64,000 nt of DNA from Agaricus subrufescens (GCA_029945375.1 CM057069.1:310001-374000); one strand, 5' to 3'; shown: positions 32,349-44,257, numbered from the stretch's first letter. Notes: generated from the letters alone by a model not told the origin. Made by a program: numbers and translations.

Positions 32349-33387
32349 ATGACCTCTACTTCTGATACAGAAAACAAAGTCACACTCCCGTGAGTGATTA
32401 ACCTATTCTAGTTTTCATGACTTATAAAGAGTTCCAACAGCACTAATGAAGGTGCCGAACGCGATGGCAATTTTTACTTTGATGACGATCCTATGGTCAT
32501 CTTCCTTGTAGGTTGCTCTTCACTGCCTCCGTCAGTACCATCGACCAACAATGTATCTCTATCCTGGCCGTAGGTTGAGAACAAGCTTTTCAAAGTCCAT
32601 CGTCATTATTTTATCAAAGGCTCACAAGTATTTCGTGACATGTTTTCGACCGCGAACACCAATCAAGAAGGAAAATCCGACGAGAAACCGATTCCATTGC
32701 CCGATGTCACTCAAAATGAATTCCAGGCTCTGTTGAGATTCTTTTATGCACTGTGAGTTTATGAGGTTTTGAGATACAGAACGCGTGACTTAAGTGTAGT
32801 GAGATAGTCCTTCTCGTGTGTTTGGCACAGGGCCAATGGTGCTTGCTGGTGTCACCGAGTTAACGCTCGAAAGCAAGTTATCACTTCTCAGCATCTCGCA
32901 TCGGTTCCTCTTTGATGATATCTTTCATTTTATCATTCGACAAGTTCAACCCTCTTCAGTCCCTATGGCAGAAAGAATTCGTCTTGGCGACAAATACGAT
33001 TTAGACGAGTGGCGTTCGTCTGCATATGTCTCCTTGTTGGATAGGAGCCCGGGTGAGTTAACGAGTGACGAAGCGAGAGCTTTGGGATCCGATAGGGTTG
33101 CTTGTCTTTATAGAGCCAAGTGCTTTATGTATCAAGAACGTGTGGAAAAGGCGGGTGAAGCGGCTAAGGACGATAATCCGTTGAAAGCGCCGCCAGTTCG
33201 TACTCAAGCCCCGCAGGCAAGTGTATTTGGGCAATCCTTTGGCCAAACTGCCCAGACTGGCTTTGCTTTTTCTGCTCAATCTTCTTCCGCTCAACCTTCT
33301 GCTAAACCCTCTTCAACTCCAGTGAAGTCAGGAAAAATATTGACACCTACTTCTGAAGTGGTCAAGAAGTTTTTTAAATTGAAGTAA
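32349..33387 (+). CDS. BTB/POZ domain protein P5 with FG-like linker
   Basis: Four exons. The start is MTSTSDTENKVTLP at 32349. Exon 2 encodes TNEGAERDGNFYFDDDPMVIFL. Exon 3 encodes VENKLFKVHRHYFIKGSQVF to LLRFFYAL. The last exon carries the helical domain (LSLLSISHRFLFDDIFHFI, ERIRLGDKYDLDEWRSSAY, EARALGSDRVACLYRAKC). The linker that follows is low-complexity Ser/Ala/Gln-rich with FG-type dipeptides (SVFGQSFGQTAQTGFAF). The end TSEVVKKFFKLK matches P1 and P2. FG-like stretches resemble nucleoporin or condensate-forming sequences, but the segment is short, so any such role is speculative. It is the last of the five plus-strand BTB genes. Confidence 0.9.
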
Positions 33388-34491
33388 ATAATAATGATAG
33401 TGACAGGAATGTATTAGCAGTTACTATTATCTTAGTATGATAAAGGATGAATAAAAAAATGATTTTGGCTGTTTGTCGTCTTACATGGAATCCAGTCACA
33501 AATGATCCCGGCCGGTCGCTCAAGTGTGTATCAACAGCATCCCATCAAATCTCATCAACGAAATGCATGTCGCTCAAATTCATCGAGCTTCTTTTGTACC
33601 ATGTTGCTTGGCGACCACCGAGATGTACAACAGGGTATCCATTCGGCCTAATGAGCCCCATGGGGTGCACAGTTTTCAAAACCGGGCCGAGATAGAAGAC
33701 CGGCCATCAACAGCAGAAGGCGCCCGTCGAGATATTTCTCTCTCGTAGTGGATAACCCCCAAAGTGAATTGCAAACGACCTCGAGGACGGTTTTCGTGTC
33801 AAGTTGCATCTGGGTTGAGTAGATTAAGTTTTGGCCCAGAGGGACTGATCGGATTACTACCCAACGACCTTCATTTAAGTCCTTGGACGACTGAGCCAGT
33901 TCCAGAGTATTAGAGGTTGAATACGAGTTCCAGACAAACGGGGGTCACCTCAATTTATCCAAAATAAACTTGTCTTCTAGACAAGCCCAGATTCGGAGTG
34001 CTCAGAAGAAACCCATGGCAGCATCGTGGACCTACATAACGAATCAATCTGTTCGGGCATTCTGGTCATCGGTGACAATGGAAGCCGATCAGGACTCGAG
34101 AACAAAGCCATTCGTAAACGAGAGGTCGGCTTGGGGGAGGATTTCTATTTTTGCCAAACCTCATTGCACAGATATAAAAAGCTGCTGCTGCGGACTCTTC
34201 GCAGCACCCGGCGGCAGGCACGGAAATGATGGAGGCGCTGTTTGTCGATGCAGTAAAGTCAGCGGTAGGCGAGGGGTGGCCGAGAGAAGTGGTGTGCTTA
34301 AATACGCGATGTGATATTTGTCGTTGCTTGCCAGGCAGGGCGGCGCTTTCCCCTTTCGAGGTCTACCAGTGCCAATCATCCACCCCGTCGTCACCGCTCC
34401 ATTTTCTCTCAATTCTCCTTTCTCTCTCCCCTAATTATCTTTCTCTTGCTATACGCCTTGCTTTGGATATCCTCACCGGCAAATACACCCC
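33388..34491. other. intergenic region upstream of the Munc13-like gene
   Basis: No gene is supported. A TATA-like GATATAAAAA is present at about 34170. The last 100 bp before the ATG at 34492 are pyrimidine-rich (TTCTCCTTTCTCTCTCCCC), typical of a fungal leader. Confidence 0.5.
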
Positions 34492-37400
34492 ATGTCGAGG
34501 CGAAGCCATGATGGTTATGCCCACGGCCGACGTCTCTCAAAACATCGTGTGAATGACCAGGAGCTCTTCGAGTATGCCCTTCTTGTTCACCGTTGTCTTC
34601 TTCGGATACTGACCACCCTTCGCAGCTATGTGCTACGTGTCGCGTGAGCAGCCCCTCTTCACCTGATTCCCTGTTGTCCTGCATGCTCACACCTACACCA
34701 TTCCACCCCGGCTTCCGATCTCCGTTGTCTTTTTCTCAGCCTACTCTCCCATGTAATTTCTCCCAAACCAACCGATACGCCCCAGACTCAGAATGAAGCC
34801 CGAGAGCGGGAGCGGGAGCACTCGTCGCGGTTATCGGCTCTTTCAAACTTCTCGCTGGGCGATATGTTTGATAGTCTTCGGGATGGGTCGAAGAGCGTGA
34901 AATATCCCGAAAAGCTGCTGAAGGTCTTGGATCAGAGATTGGAGAAAATTGGTATGAATCAGGATCCGGCGTACGTCTAACCGTTCTCATTTTCCCCTCT
35001 TCCACTCTTTTATTTCTCTCCTAACCCATTCGAGTGCTAGCAACTGAAAGGAGTCTATTCATTCTAGGTACTCGGATCAATTTGTCCGAAGGACTATGAC
35101 CAAGTTTTACGGCCAATTTTCCGTGAGCAGCTTCATGAAACAGATGAAGGAGAGCCGAAAGATCGAAGATCTCATCCTCATGTTCGCTACTCATGCCACC
35201 AGCGTACTCAAAAAAGAACCAACGCTGGCCACCGGCGATGGCTGGAAACTCGAACTCAACAACCAGATCGCTCAGTTCATCAAGTTACTCCGAGAGTGCC
35301 TGAGGAACGTTCATCATGTGTCACCAGAATTACTATCAAGGCTGGATGCGTACTCGGCAAAGCTGGCTCCAGCTACAACGTACAGTGACTCGGGATATGA
35401 GTCTAGTTCGACGTCCAGGGACCGGGATTCAGTCTACTCGACTAATGCTGTGTCCACTGCGACCGTGGCAGAGATACCGCTTGTAAAGACGGTCGTCAAG
35501 CTGTTGAAGGCGAATGATCGGGATATACAAGCCGAAGTAGATAAGCTTAAAAATGGAATTGTGACGGACAAGGTACTTATATTGAACAAGTCGCCTTGAG
35601 ATTACGCAGCTGATCATTTGTGGCTCAGGCTGCTATTACAGACCTTAAGGTGCGCTAATTTTGGCAAATGATCAAGCAAAAGCAGTTCACAAAATTGTTA
35701 TGATAGACCTGTCTGAAGAATATTAATGCAGGCGCAGCATTTCCCGGCCGCCGAGAGGATTTTTCCAGTGACGCAGCATGGCAGAGCTGGAAAACAACCG
35801 AAACAACACACCTGCAACAGCTAACCGTCGCCATGGTGCAAGTGAACCCTGAGCTCGCAAAGGCAACTTCCTCGGATGGTTATATGGCCAGTAGCTCAAG
35901 CTACCCCTCTCCCAACTCGAACCGACCAATGTCTTTCTATGAAACGGCTTCGAGAGCGGGGTCTATCAGTAGCAGACGATCTATTTACGACACTCAAAAT
36001 GACATTTACGAACCTGAAGACGACCTCCCCGTAGGCCACCATTTCACTTTCATTCCACCCAATCCCAAAAAATACTATAAACGACTCGTGGAGTACTGCT
36101 TGCTCGCAGATTTGGAAGTCATGTTAAGCCCAGAGGTGGACGATAACGATGAAGTCTCCTTGGGGATCCTGTCGCATCCCCATTTGGAGTTGATTAACGA
36201 ATGTGCGCTGAGATGGAGGATAGGACATCCTTACAGGGCATCATGTTTCTTGGACTTGGTGAGACAGTTTTATGAGAGAAATGAAGTCCCCATGGAGTGT
36301 GTACCCGAAGCGTTGGCGGGAGTGACAAAAGCAATGCAAGATACCACCGTGGACTTTTGGATGTTGTCGGATGTGAGTTCCTTCGAATTTTGATACAAAC
36401 CACCCGAAGCTGATAAGGGAACAATCCGATCATATAGTCTGATTATCTCGTCAGCATATATGGCAGTCTCTTTAACGTCTTTCTCTCCTCATTATACCAT
36501 GCGATGGACACTATACCCAATCTCAAAGCTTCCGATGTCATTCCATATGTCGAACTACTGGAGCAATTACGAGACAGTGGATTATTGGAGCGTACGGATA
36601 TTGACGTTACTGCTCGGACGCTTGATATCCAGGAACGAATACGACAAGTATCAGCGCAATGGTATGAGACCAAGATGGGTGATTTGAATGCAGCACCAGG
36701 GGTCAACAGGGCGTTACCGCTGTTATTGATGACAGATGAAATTGAGAAGTCGGCGAAATTATTGGACAAGAGGTTCCCTGAACCTATATTAGGGTGAGCT
36801 AGACTTTTCCTTTCTATACGGCCCTGATTGAATGTACTCCTTTTTTTCGTTCAGGGTCCTTGATATTGTTTCTATATACGTCGAGATTGCAGTCCCATAT
36901 CTCGTGACGGATACGCAGAAACAACAAAAGAAGTTGTTTGAGTCGTCAATGAATGGGCCGACACCAGACGTACCGATTCAGGACATATTTGCGTTATACA
37001 GGAGGTTAAAGACGATGTTGAGTATGTATGGTGCCTTCGTTCCCAAGTGCGTTGTCTCTTTTTTTTGGTATTTTGGGGGGGCTGATGATCATATTTGCGA
37101 TAATGTAGAGGCGATTTTGATTTTGATGTGGCTAGTTTCTTTGAGCCATACGTTCGGCAATGGTTGCTCAATACTGAGAGCAAAACTGAACAATGGGTCG
37201 AAGCTGTATGTGAAATCTGTTCTGTGTTGCGGGGACGTTTGTATTGAGAATGTTTTGTTCAGGCTATTGCGGCGGATAAGTTTGAGGCGGAAGGGCCTGA
37301 GGGGCACAGCTCTTCGATCGTAGATCTTTTCGATTCTTTGCGGAGTCCTATCAATTTCCTCCAAGATTTGGAGTGGACGGACGAGTACCAGGAAGCGCGG

Positions 37401-39441
37401 TTCTTTACACATTTATCAAAGGTGTGTTCTTGTTCGGTAGTGTTCGACTCACGTTTTTGATGTACATGCGAATTTGGAACAGAGCATATCAAGTGCTGTG
37501 GAGCAGTATCGTCGAAGTGTTGAATCTCTCTTCTTGACAGAGATGTACCCCCGTCCGACCGATTATCTCCAACCTCAAAAATCATCAGCTTGGCTAGAGA
37601 AGGCCCGTCAATTAACAATCACCGGCGAAAAGAAAGTTGAACCCTTCAATTTCCGACCAGAGTCATGTGTCAAGTTAAACAATATCGAGGCTGCACGCAA
37701 GTTGTTGGATAAAATGTATGAGCAAATGCAGGCTGATAAAGTTTCGGATGTGTTGGCAAATGCGCCACCTGTGCCGGAGAAGGTCGATAGGAATACGTTT
37801 TTGTTTTCGGTGAAGATTGTGATTGCGGAGAATCTTGTGCCTTTGGATGGGAGTCCTTCGAGTAAGTTGGATACGTTTGTGACGTTGAGTGATGAGAATG
37901 GGAAGAGAGTGGCGAAGACGAGGACGATTTATGAGTCATTGGAGCCTAGATGTGAGTGGTTTCTAAATTGATTTTCTGTGTTTTGAATTATCCTAAATGG
38001 CGTTTAGGGGAAGAGACGTTTGATATCTCTGTCGAAAAGCCACTCTGGTTGATGGTCAGTGTGCGGGATAGAGCGTTGGTCGGTAAACATGATATCGTTG
38101 GACGGGCGTATTTGTGTCTTGACCCCCGACGATTCGGAGACTTGCTGGCACATGAATTGTGGATGGATCTAGATAGTCAGGGAAGGATACTGGTCAGGGT
38201 CAGTATGGAAGGAGAAAAGGATGATATTCAGTTCTATTTTGGTCGGGCTTTCCGCTCGTTGAAGAGGGCTGAAGCGGATATGTTGAGGATTTTCATTGAC
38301 AAGGTTGGTATCCATTTTTTTCTCATGAGGGGTAATGTTTTGCTATAATTGACACGTTAAATTCTGTAGATGTCACCATTCATTCAACAATGTATATCTC
38401 GAAACGTTGTCAAGACCCTTCTCAAATCCCGAGAACAAGGGTTGGACTATAATAAAGCTCTTGGCAACGTGACAGCTTTCTATCGTAACGCTGTTGGCGC
38501 CGCTTCTGCGGACCCACAGATACCTCTACCATCTTCCGAGAAGCCGCGTATACGACCTGAAGAACTCACAGATGTGGAAATTGAACAGGCGATTTTACCG
38601 TTGTTTGATTATTTCGATGCGAATCTGCAGACGCTGAACACGTATTTGAGTGATACAGCGAAGGAGATGGTGATGACGAGGGTTTGGAAGGAGATCTTGA
38701 CTGTTATTGAGGGGTTGTTGATCCCTCCACTCTCGGATACGGCCGTTGAGATGAAACCGTTGAGTGATAAGGAGGTGGATATTGTGTTCAAATGGCTCAA
38801 GGTGAGGATTTTGTCTGAGTATGTATCATGGAGACGTTGACGTTGACGCTCGTTTTAGTTCTTGAGGGACTATTTTTATGCTGGAGGCGAAGGGCCGGTA
38901 CCGCTTGAGACGTTACAGAATCAGAAGTATCGAGATGTTTTGTCGATCCGGCTTTACTATGATTGGCACACGTACGTGATCCTTTTATGTCTTTTTGTTG
39001 ACTCTTATGTCAATACGGCATGGACAGTGATGCGCTGATGGAAGAATGTGTGCGTATGATGCAGCAGAGTTTCAGACAGGCGCCGACGATGAAGAAACGT
39101 GCCAAGAGTGTGTATCAACAACGTAACCTTGGGACTATTAAGGAGAGGAAAAAGGAGAAGAAGCAAGAACAAGAATCGACAAGTGAGCAAATCATTATGC
39201 GGATCTTACGCATGCGGTATGTCTTTCCTTGGTTATACTTGTCTCCCTATTTTAATCATCGTTTCGTATGTATAGACCAAGGACACAAGAGTTCATCGCT
39301 CAACAAATGCAAATATCAGCCGCCATGCAAGCTGAACAAGAAAAGCGTGTGCGGGAAACAGAAGAGAGGAAGGCGAAACGAGCTACTGCTTCATCGATAA
39401 GACATTCGAGTCAGATCCCCCCGGTTCCTCCATTACCTTAA
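34492..39441 (+). CDS. UNC-13/Munc13-family protein with MHD and C2 domains
   Basis: Roughly 1,200 residues spliced from about 15 exons. The N-terminus MSRRSHDGYAHGRRLSKHRV is followed by the conserved ELFEYALLVHRCLLRIL. The middle has YKRLVEYCLLADLEVML and the first Munc13-homology region (SLFNVFLSSLYHAMDTIPNL, LEWTDEYQEARFFTHLSKS). A C2 domain follows (FLFSVKIVIAENLVPLDG, KLDTFVTLSDENGKRVAKT, ETFDISVEKPLWLMVSVRD), then a second homology region (VEIEQAILPLFDYFDANLQ) and a basic charged tail. The exon after DLK starts at TCLKNINAG, an unusual acceptor choice but the only one that keeps the conserved GRREDFSSDAAWQSW in frame. Animal Munc13 primes vesicle fusion. The fission-yeast relative Ync13 links secretion and endocytosis during septation. 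A similar role at growth sites is inferred. Confidence 0.9.
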
Positions 39442-40980
39442 CATACTACTACGTAATATCATCTTTTATCGCTTTTAGTTTGCTTTCAGCACTTGTACCG
39501 TTTTTTTATATTTTTTTTTGTTGAACTTAATGCAGCCTCGAGGACATTTGTTATGGATTCCCGATTATTACTCTCGGAAATTTACGCAACCTCTCTTATG
39601 GGTTTCTTTTTCTTGCGTAGGACTCTTGGTGTTGGCTTTTTGCTCAATCTCCCAATTTGAATCTGCAGTCGATCCGATTCGCGGTCACGTGTATGGAAAC
39701 CTGGCGCGTCGTTTACTTGCTTTCTCGTCTCCGCGTTGCTACCGCCAATCGTGTATGTATCGTGTTTACCTTTCCACGTTTTCGATTTTCGATTGAAAGT
39801 ACCTGCAACGACGCGTTTGTGTTTACTTAAGTAGTCCTGAATGACTGGCCAGCACCTTCATCAATGCACCACTGCTATCAGTCTATCACCCCATAGTAAG
39901 TTAGGGAGGTTCGTGTCGTAGAGATCGGCACTGATCAAAAAAGAATGGACCTGCTATTCTTTTGGCCTTCTTTAAGTGATGACTGGCTGGGTATCCAATC
40001 GATAACATTTGTTTGGCTTACCGGAAGACATGGCCAGTAGACTCTGACTGCATGGGACTTGGGTTTTCTGGTCGAATCGAAGACCATCATATTTTTCGTA
40101 ATGATACAGTCAGCAATAACGTCAGCAAAATTGATGATGAATACAAAGCCACCTTTTTGTGATTCTCCTCCGACTGTTTATGTCTCGACATGGCTTTAAG
40201 ATAAACAAAGTCCTTTTTTTTACCAGACCTTATACACGATCAACCCTTATCAGATGGAAAACTCGACCAGCTCATTTGGCTCGAGTCTCCCAAGCGTGAT
40301 ATCCGTTACTCTTGTGTGATAGAGCTTATTATGTCTATTTGTATGCTCTTGGCAGTTTACCGCGGAATGTATTCGAGCGCCATACAATGAAACAGATTCA
40401 ATAAAAAGAATGTCTCCTGGGAGATAGTGCAACTTGGTGATGTTTTTTGCCGGTCGGTGAGCCTGGGTTCCGTGTAAGGAAACGTGACATATTGTGACGT
40501 TTAATCGTTCCAAAAATGGCCAGGACAATAGACAAAGAACAATGACCCCCGACGCTGATGCTGAAAACAAAGTACAAGCCGAGGAGTAATGGGATGCCGT
40601 GTATCCTGGAGACTGTAATGTGTCATCCAACGCCTTGTTCTCTTTTTGTTTGTACTTAAACCCCAGCTAACGGATGTTGCTCTTCATTCTGCCACCTCGG
40701 AACTGGGAATAGTGCTGAGCACATCGAGCCGCCTCTCTTTTCTTTCTTTCCTCTTCTGCTCGCTCTCTTTATCTTAACGCTCATTTTAAGCTTGCATCTT
40801 TTCGTGCGGGGCACGGACGCATACCTTTACGTCTTCCTCAAATCCTCTTGACGATTTCCTCGCGCTCAGGCCTAATTTTCTACGCCGCATCCCTCTCCGC
40901 TCCATTTGACGCCTAGAAACGCCTTGCTATCCTAACCACGACTACAAAACCTCGCTTAACAACGACTGTTCACTAATAAT
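39442..40980. other. intergenic region
   Basis: About 1.5 kb. Open frames at 39518-39796 (plus) and 40250-40630 (minus) have no family match; the second starts with TTG. The last 300 bp before 40981 are CT-rich (CCTCTTCTGCTCGCTCTC), as expected for the promoter and leader of the next gene. Confidence 0.5.
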
Positions 40981-42009
40981 ATGCTTCCACCTCGCGGCTG
41001 TGAGTATCCTTCCCGAATGTAAGGGATGTTTGAATTAACCATTCTTACTCATAGACATTTTCATTGGACTCAACATCGTCCGAATCGTAAGCTTGGTTGC
41101 TTTGTTCCTCGTCATTGCAAGCAATATACTCGTACTTGTCAATGACATCAAAGCCGTCAACCGTTTTGAGGCGGAGGGAGGGGAGGTTAGCGGATCGAAT
41201 TCTAATTCAACTATGACGGATGATTATATCAGGTATAGGAGTCGAACACGTTTTTCAATTTCTTCAGGTACTAATGCGTATCTGGTCATTCTTCAGTGGG
41301 AGTACTGTACCAAATCAACAAGCAGGTGCATTCTGGGCAGTGCTCAACAGATTGTTGATCATTGGTCAAGTCATTGTCCTGATCCTCTCCGAGCTGAGTT
41401 TCCCGATGAAATTCTTTGATCGATTTTTCCCTGTTCTTGGGCAGAACTTTGGGTTAGGTGCTCTAGGTGTCATTCAAATGCTGTCAGTTCTCTATCGTTT
41501 TTGGTTTTAGTTATTTTGAGCTTTGACTGAATGAACTTTACAGAATTGGTGCTGCTATTCTCTCCCATCATGTCGGCACCTTCACTCTCGTCTCCGCATT
41601 CTTCCTCTTCTCAATCGGTTGCCTCAATGTGTTTCTTGGTTTGATATTCCGTGAGAAGGCGAAGTCCAAGCGCTCTGTCACGTCGTGGCGCGAACACGCC
41701 AAAGGCGTTCTTCCCACCCCCGTTCAACACGGCTTAGGGGCAGCAAAGACTCTTTCTCCCCATTTAAAATCCTGGTCGTCGGAGAAGAGGAAATCCGTTT
41801 GGTTCAGTGACTCGTTGTCTCACAAAAAAAGCAACGAAAGTAATGATGGCCTAAAACGCGACTTTTCAGGTATGGGTTTCGGCAGACAGGCGGAAAAGGC
41901 TGCCGCCCTAAAGGGTTTTATGCTTAAAAAACCTGTCGAGAGTTCCCCAAAGCATTCTCCTGTAGTTAGGCCACATTCGACTGGCCATAGCGACGAGACC
42001 CTTGTATAG
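40981..42009 (+). CDS. Four-pass membrane protein (DUF7598-like)
   Basis: Four exons give about 270 residues. The start MLPPRGY is split after 19 nt by an intron. Membrane segments visible are IVSLVALFLVIASNILVLV, then after a polar loop LNRLLIIGQVIVLILSEL, LGALGVIQMLIGAAIL and FTLVSAFFLFSIGCLNVFLG. The basic cytosolic tail contains WREHAKGVLPTPV and two Ser-rich repeats and ends HSDETLV. The third intron contains a textbook branch site TACTAAT, and its true acceptor is the second AG (CATTCTTCAG). Basidiomycete proteins with this PRGYIFIGLNIVR start and layout are annotated as a domain of unknown function; I recall DUF7598. The function is unknown. A plasma membrane or endosomal location is plausible but not shown. 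Confidence 0.82.
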
Positions 42010-42340
42010 CCCAGCGGCCTATGCTTTCGAGCATGCGCTGGATGAATACAATTTTTTCGATGACAAGGACACCATTCTTTGCAAAATTATTTCGCCCACC
42101 ATTCTCCACATCATTTGTATTGATAATATTCTACCCAAAGCTTGCTATCACCTTTGATTCATTTAGTGGCTCTCTGCGACTATTCTAAGTGCGTTGAGTG
42201 TATGCATGGTACGAAGATTGTAGTTCGTGCAATGCCTCGAGTCAAGACTTGAGAATGTTTTACAGATAAATGTACAGAGTAATGCCATAGAAATCAGCAG
42301 TTGAGAAGAGACTAGAAGCCAAAGGTGTGCAAAAGAGACG
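42010..42340. other. convergent 3' region
   Basis: 330 bp between two converging genes. It contains 3' flanks only; nothing else was seen. Confidence 0.5.
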
Positions 42341-43256
42341 CTAGTGCTTACACGGTATATTCAAGTGCTGATTAAATTTCTGTGGATTTGCCTTGAAAAA
42401 AGTTTTTAACCTCAGCGAGATAGTGTAGCTCGTGTGAAAAAACTTACGGTCACTTAAAACAAACGAACGAAAAGCTTCAAAGCAGGACAGAATTATCCGA
42501 CGGTTATCCAACGGTTCCATACCCTCTCTGTAACAATCGAAGGGCCTCGGAAGATCAGGGACATGTCCATAGATAACCGTCTCTTTACCAGGATACTTAC
42601 CTGATGCAACAGCTTTCTCCAAAGCAAAAGTTATCGGCATCTTGTAAAACACGGGCAATAACTTCACCTCCACGACTTTCGAGGCGGTCCCAGTTATTAT
42701 AATGGAAGACACCAATTGCTTTTGCGACCAAGCTGGGTAGATGACGATCTCTAGGAACAGTTGTTGGCTGGGCCTTGAGCGGAATGGACTCCTGAATGAG
42801 ATTTATTGAGCCAGGGAAATTTGTGATAGAAACACCTGGCTCGAAATGTTTGAATTTTGCGCAGGTTTCGAAGCGTACATCGACTCTTTGAACCTTGGTG
42901 ATTAATTTTTGGGCTCTCCCTGTATAATGAAGCGCGTTGAAGATCTCGACACCAAAATCATCAGTGGCGGATTTGTCAAACGGAGGATGTGGGTGAGTGG
43001 CCATCGAGAGAGTGCGGAGAAAGGTGTAGGCATCGTCATCTTAGGCATCGTCATCTTGAGCATCAATGGCATTTTTAGCAGTGAGGATCTCGCTGTTGAT
43101 CTGTGGCTCGGGGGGTTCGGAAACGCCAAAGAAAGTGCTAAAATCCTGGTACACAACCCGGATGTCGTAGGCCTTGAGATCGCGTTCATTCCATCTGTCT
43201 GCAGACTTGGGATAGCGCCTGAAGATCTTAACGGTCTGTTCTGAGACCCTTGGCAT
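42341..43256 (-). pseudogene. Disrupted paralogue of the 43454-44257 gene
   Basis: The frame starts at ATG 43256 (MPRVSEQTVKIFRRYPKSAD) and follows the intact neighbour (WNERDLKAYDIRVVYQDFSTFF, PQINSEILTAK). It hits TAA at 43043-43041. The stop lies inside a 15-bp tandem duplication (43026-43040 and 43041-43055), whose other copy reads TAC. The same frame then continues with YTFLRTLS, FGVEIFNALHYTGRAQK and VFHYNNWDRLESRG. A second break, a one-base frameshift near 42690-42720, moves the rest (LLPVFYKMPITFALEKAV, NRRIILSCFEAFRSFV) to another frame. Two independent lesions make this a pseudogene. The C-terminal half keeps family motifs (PLDNRRIILSCFEAF) better than the intact neighbour does. 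Confidence 0.75.
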
Positions 43257-43453
43257 GTCTGAGTCTTTCCAATATGAGTAGTGTCGTCTGTTATCCCTTG
43301 TTAGGTTTCAATTCCCCCTATACACATTCTTTCAGCCATTGTGTTCTCTTGGCCTATTGACCGGTTAAAAACTGGTTTGTGAAAACATTTTCAGCCAAAT
43401 TTGTATATTAAATAAGAGGAACTTAATCTACTATTTTTGTGAGGTTATGGATA

Positions 43454-44257
43454 TCAATCACTGGGGCTTTGAACAAAATGTTTGAATGCTTCATAGCAAG
43501 ATAGGATGACATGGCGATATTTTCGTAAGCACATGCCCTGTCGAAAATCCATTAAAGGCTCATTCGGGGAGAGATAACACTTTGAAACGAGTGTTCTTGT
43601 AACAGGATGATAACCATCCTGGACGGCACGAACTAGGCTACTGGTGACCGGTATCTTGTAGAACTCTGTCAATGTGCCGTTCATTTTGATTCCAGCAATT
43701 GTCTGCTCCGCGAGGATTTCTTTTCCCTGGAGAGTACGGATTCGATTATTGTATTTGAATGCAGCGATTGCATATGCAATTATGGGTGCCTCTCCTGACG
43801 AAAAGTCGAAGTAGCCAATTCCATAGGAGTCGTAAACTAGGATAACCATGCCCTTGGCATCCATGATACAAACGGGCACTGTCACGGTCATTTGTTTACC
43901 ATGGACAGTAAACGGTAACTCCACTCTTGTAGCTGTGACTCGCTCAAGGGCTCTTCCGGTGTAGTGGGTCCTCTTGAAAAGCTCAACGGCGAAGTCATCA
44001 ACAGCAGCTGTATCGCTAGTGGCACAACTGCTGGCATACAAGAGCTTGCGAAGTAGTTGATAGGCCTCATCGCATCGAGTTTCTTTATAACTTTCAGCAG
44101 TGAGAATCTCCTCCGAGTTATCGATTTGGGGAGAAGGGAGTTCAGAGACTTCGAAAAAGGACTGAAATTTCTGTTCGACGATTTCAATATTGAATGATTC
44201 AAAGCGATATTCATTCCATTCGTTCATTAAGCGGCAAGAGGATGGTGAATCATTCAT
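43454..44257 (-). CDS. Agaricomycete-specific protein, possible PD-(D/E)XK-like fold, function unknown
   Basis: Single-exon gene of 267 residues. Recognisable blocks are HYTGRALERVTATRVELPF, VCIMDAKGMVILVYDSYG, PIIAYAIAAFKYNN, TLTEFYKIPVTSSLVRAVQDG and YRHVILSCYEAFKHFV. From memory of this family in mushroom genomes, most members carry a D-x(n)-LLVQEDK stretch followed by EPQLIAEAIAAFQ, an arrangement like a nuclease of the PD-(D/E)XK type. Here these are degenerate (LVYDSY, EAPIIAYAIAAF), so catalytic activity is doubtful. I cannot name a function. Codon use and the lack of introns differ from its neighbours, which fits a fast-evolving accessory gene. The dead paralogue lies about 200 bp downstream on the same strand. 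Confidence 0.72.
   Translation of the reverse strand: MNDSPSSCRLMNEWNEYRFESFNIEIVEQKFQSFFEVSELPSPQIDNSEEILTAESYKETRCDEAYQLLRKLLYASSCATSDTAAVDDFAVELFKRTHYTGRALERVTATRVELPFTVHGKQMTVTVPVCIMDAKGMVILVYDSYGIGYFDFSSGEAPIIAYAIAAFKYNNRIRTLQGKEILAEQTIAGIKMNGTLTEFYKIPVTSSLVRAVQDGYHPVTRTLVSKCYLSPNEPLMDFRQGMCLRKYRHVILSCYEAFKHFVQSPSD

Noticed and set aside
36872..37412. Minus-strand frames opposite the Munc13-like exons
   Set aside because: Antisense shadows of a gene with well conserved exons on the plus strand.
39518..39796. 92-codon frame downstream of the Munc13-like gene
   Set aside because: No domain, AT-rich surroundings, lies in the expected 3' flank.
40250..40630. 126-codon minus-strand frame
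   Set aside because: Opens with TTG, no family resemblance, no splice partner.
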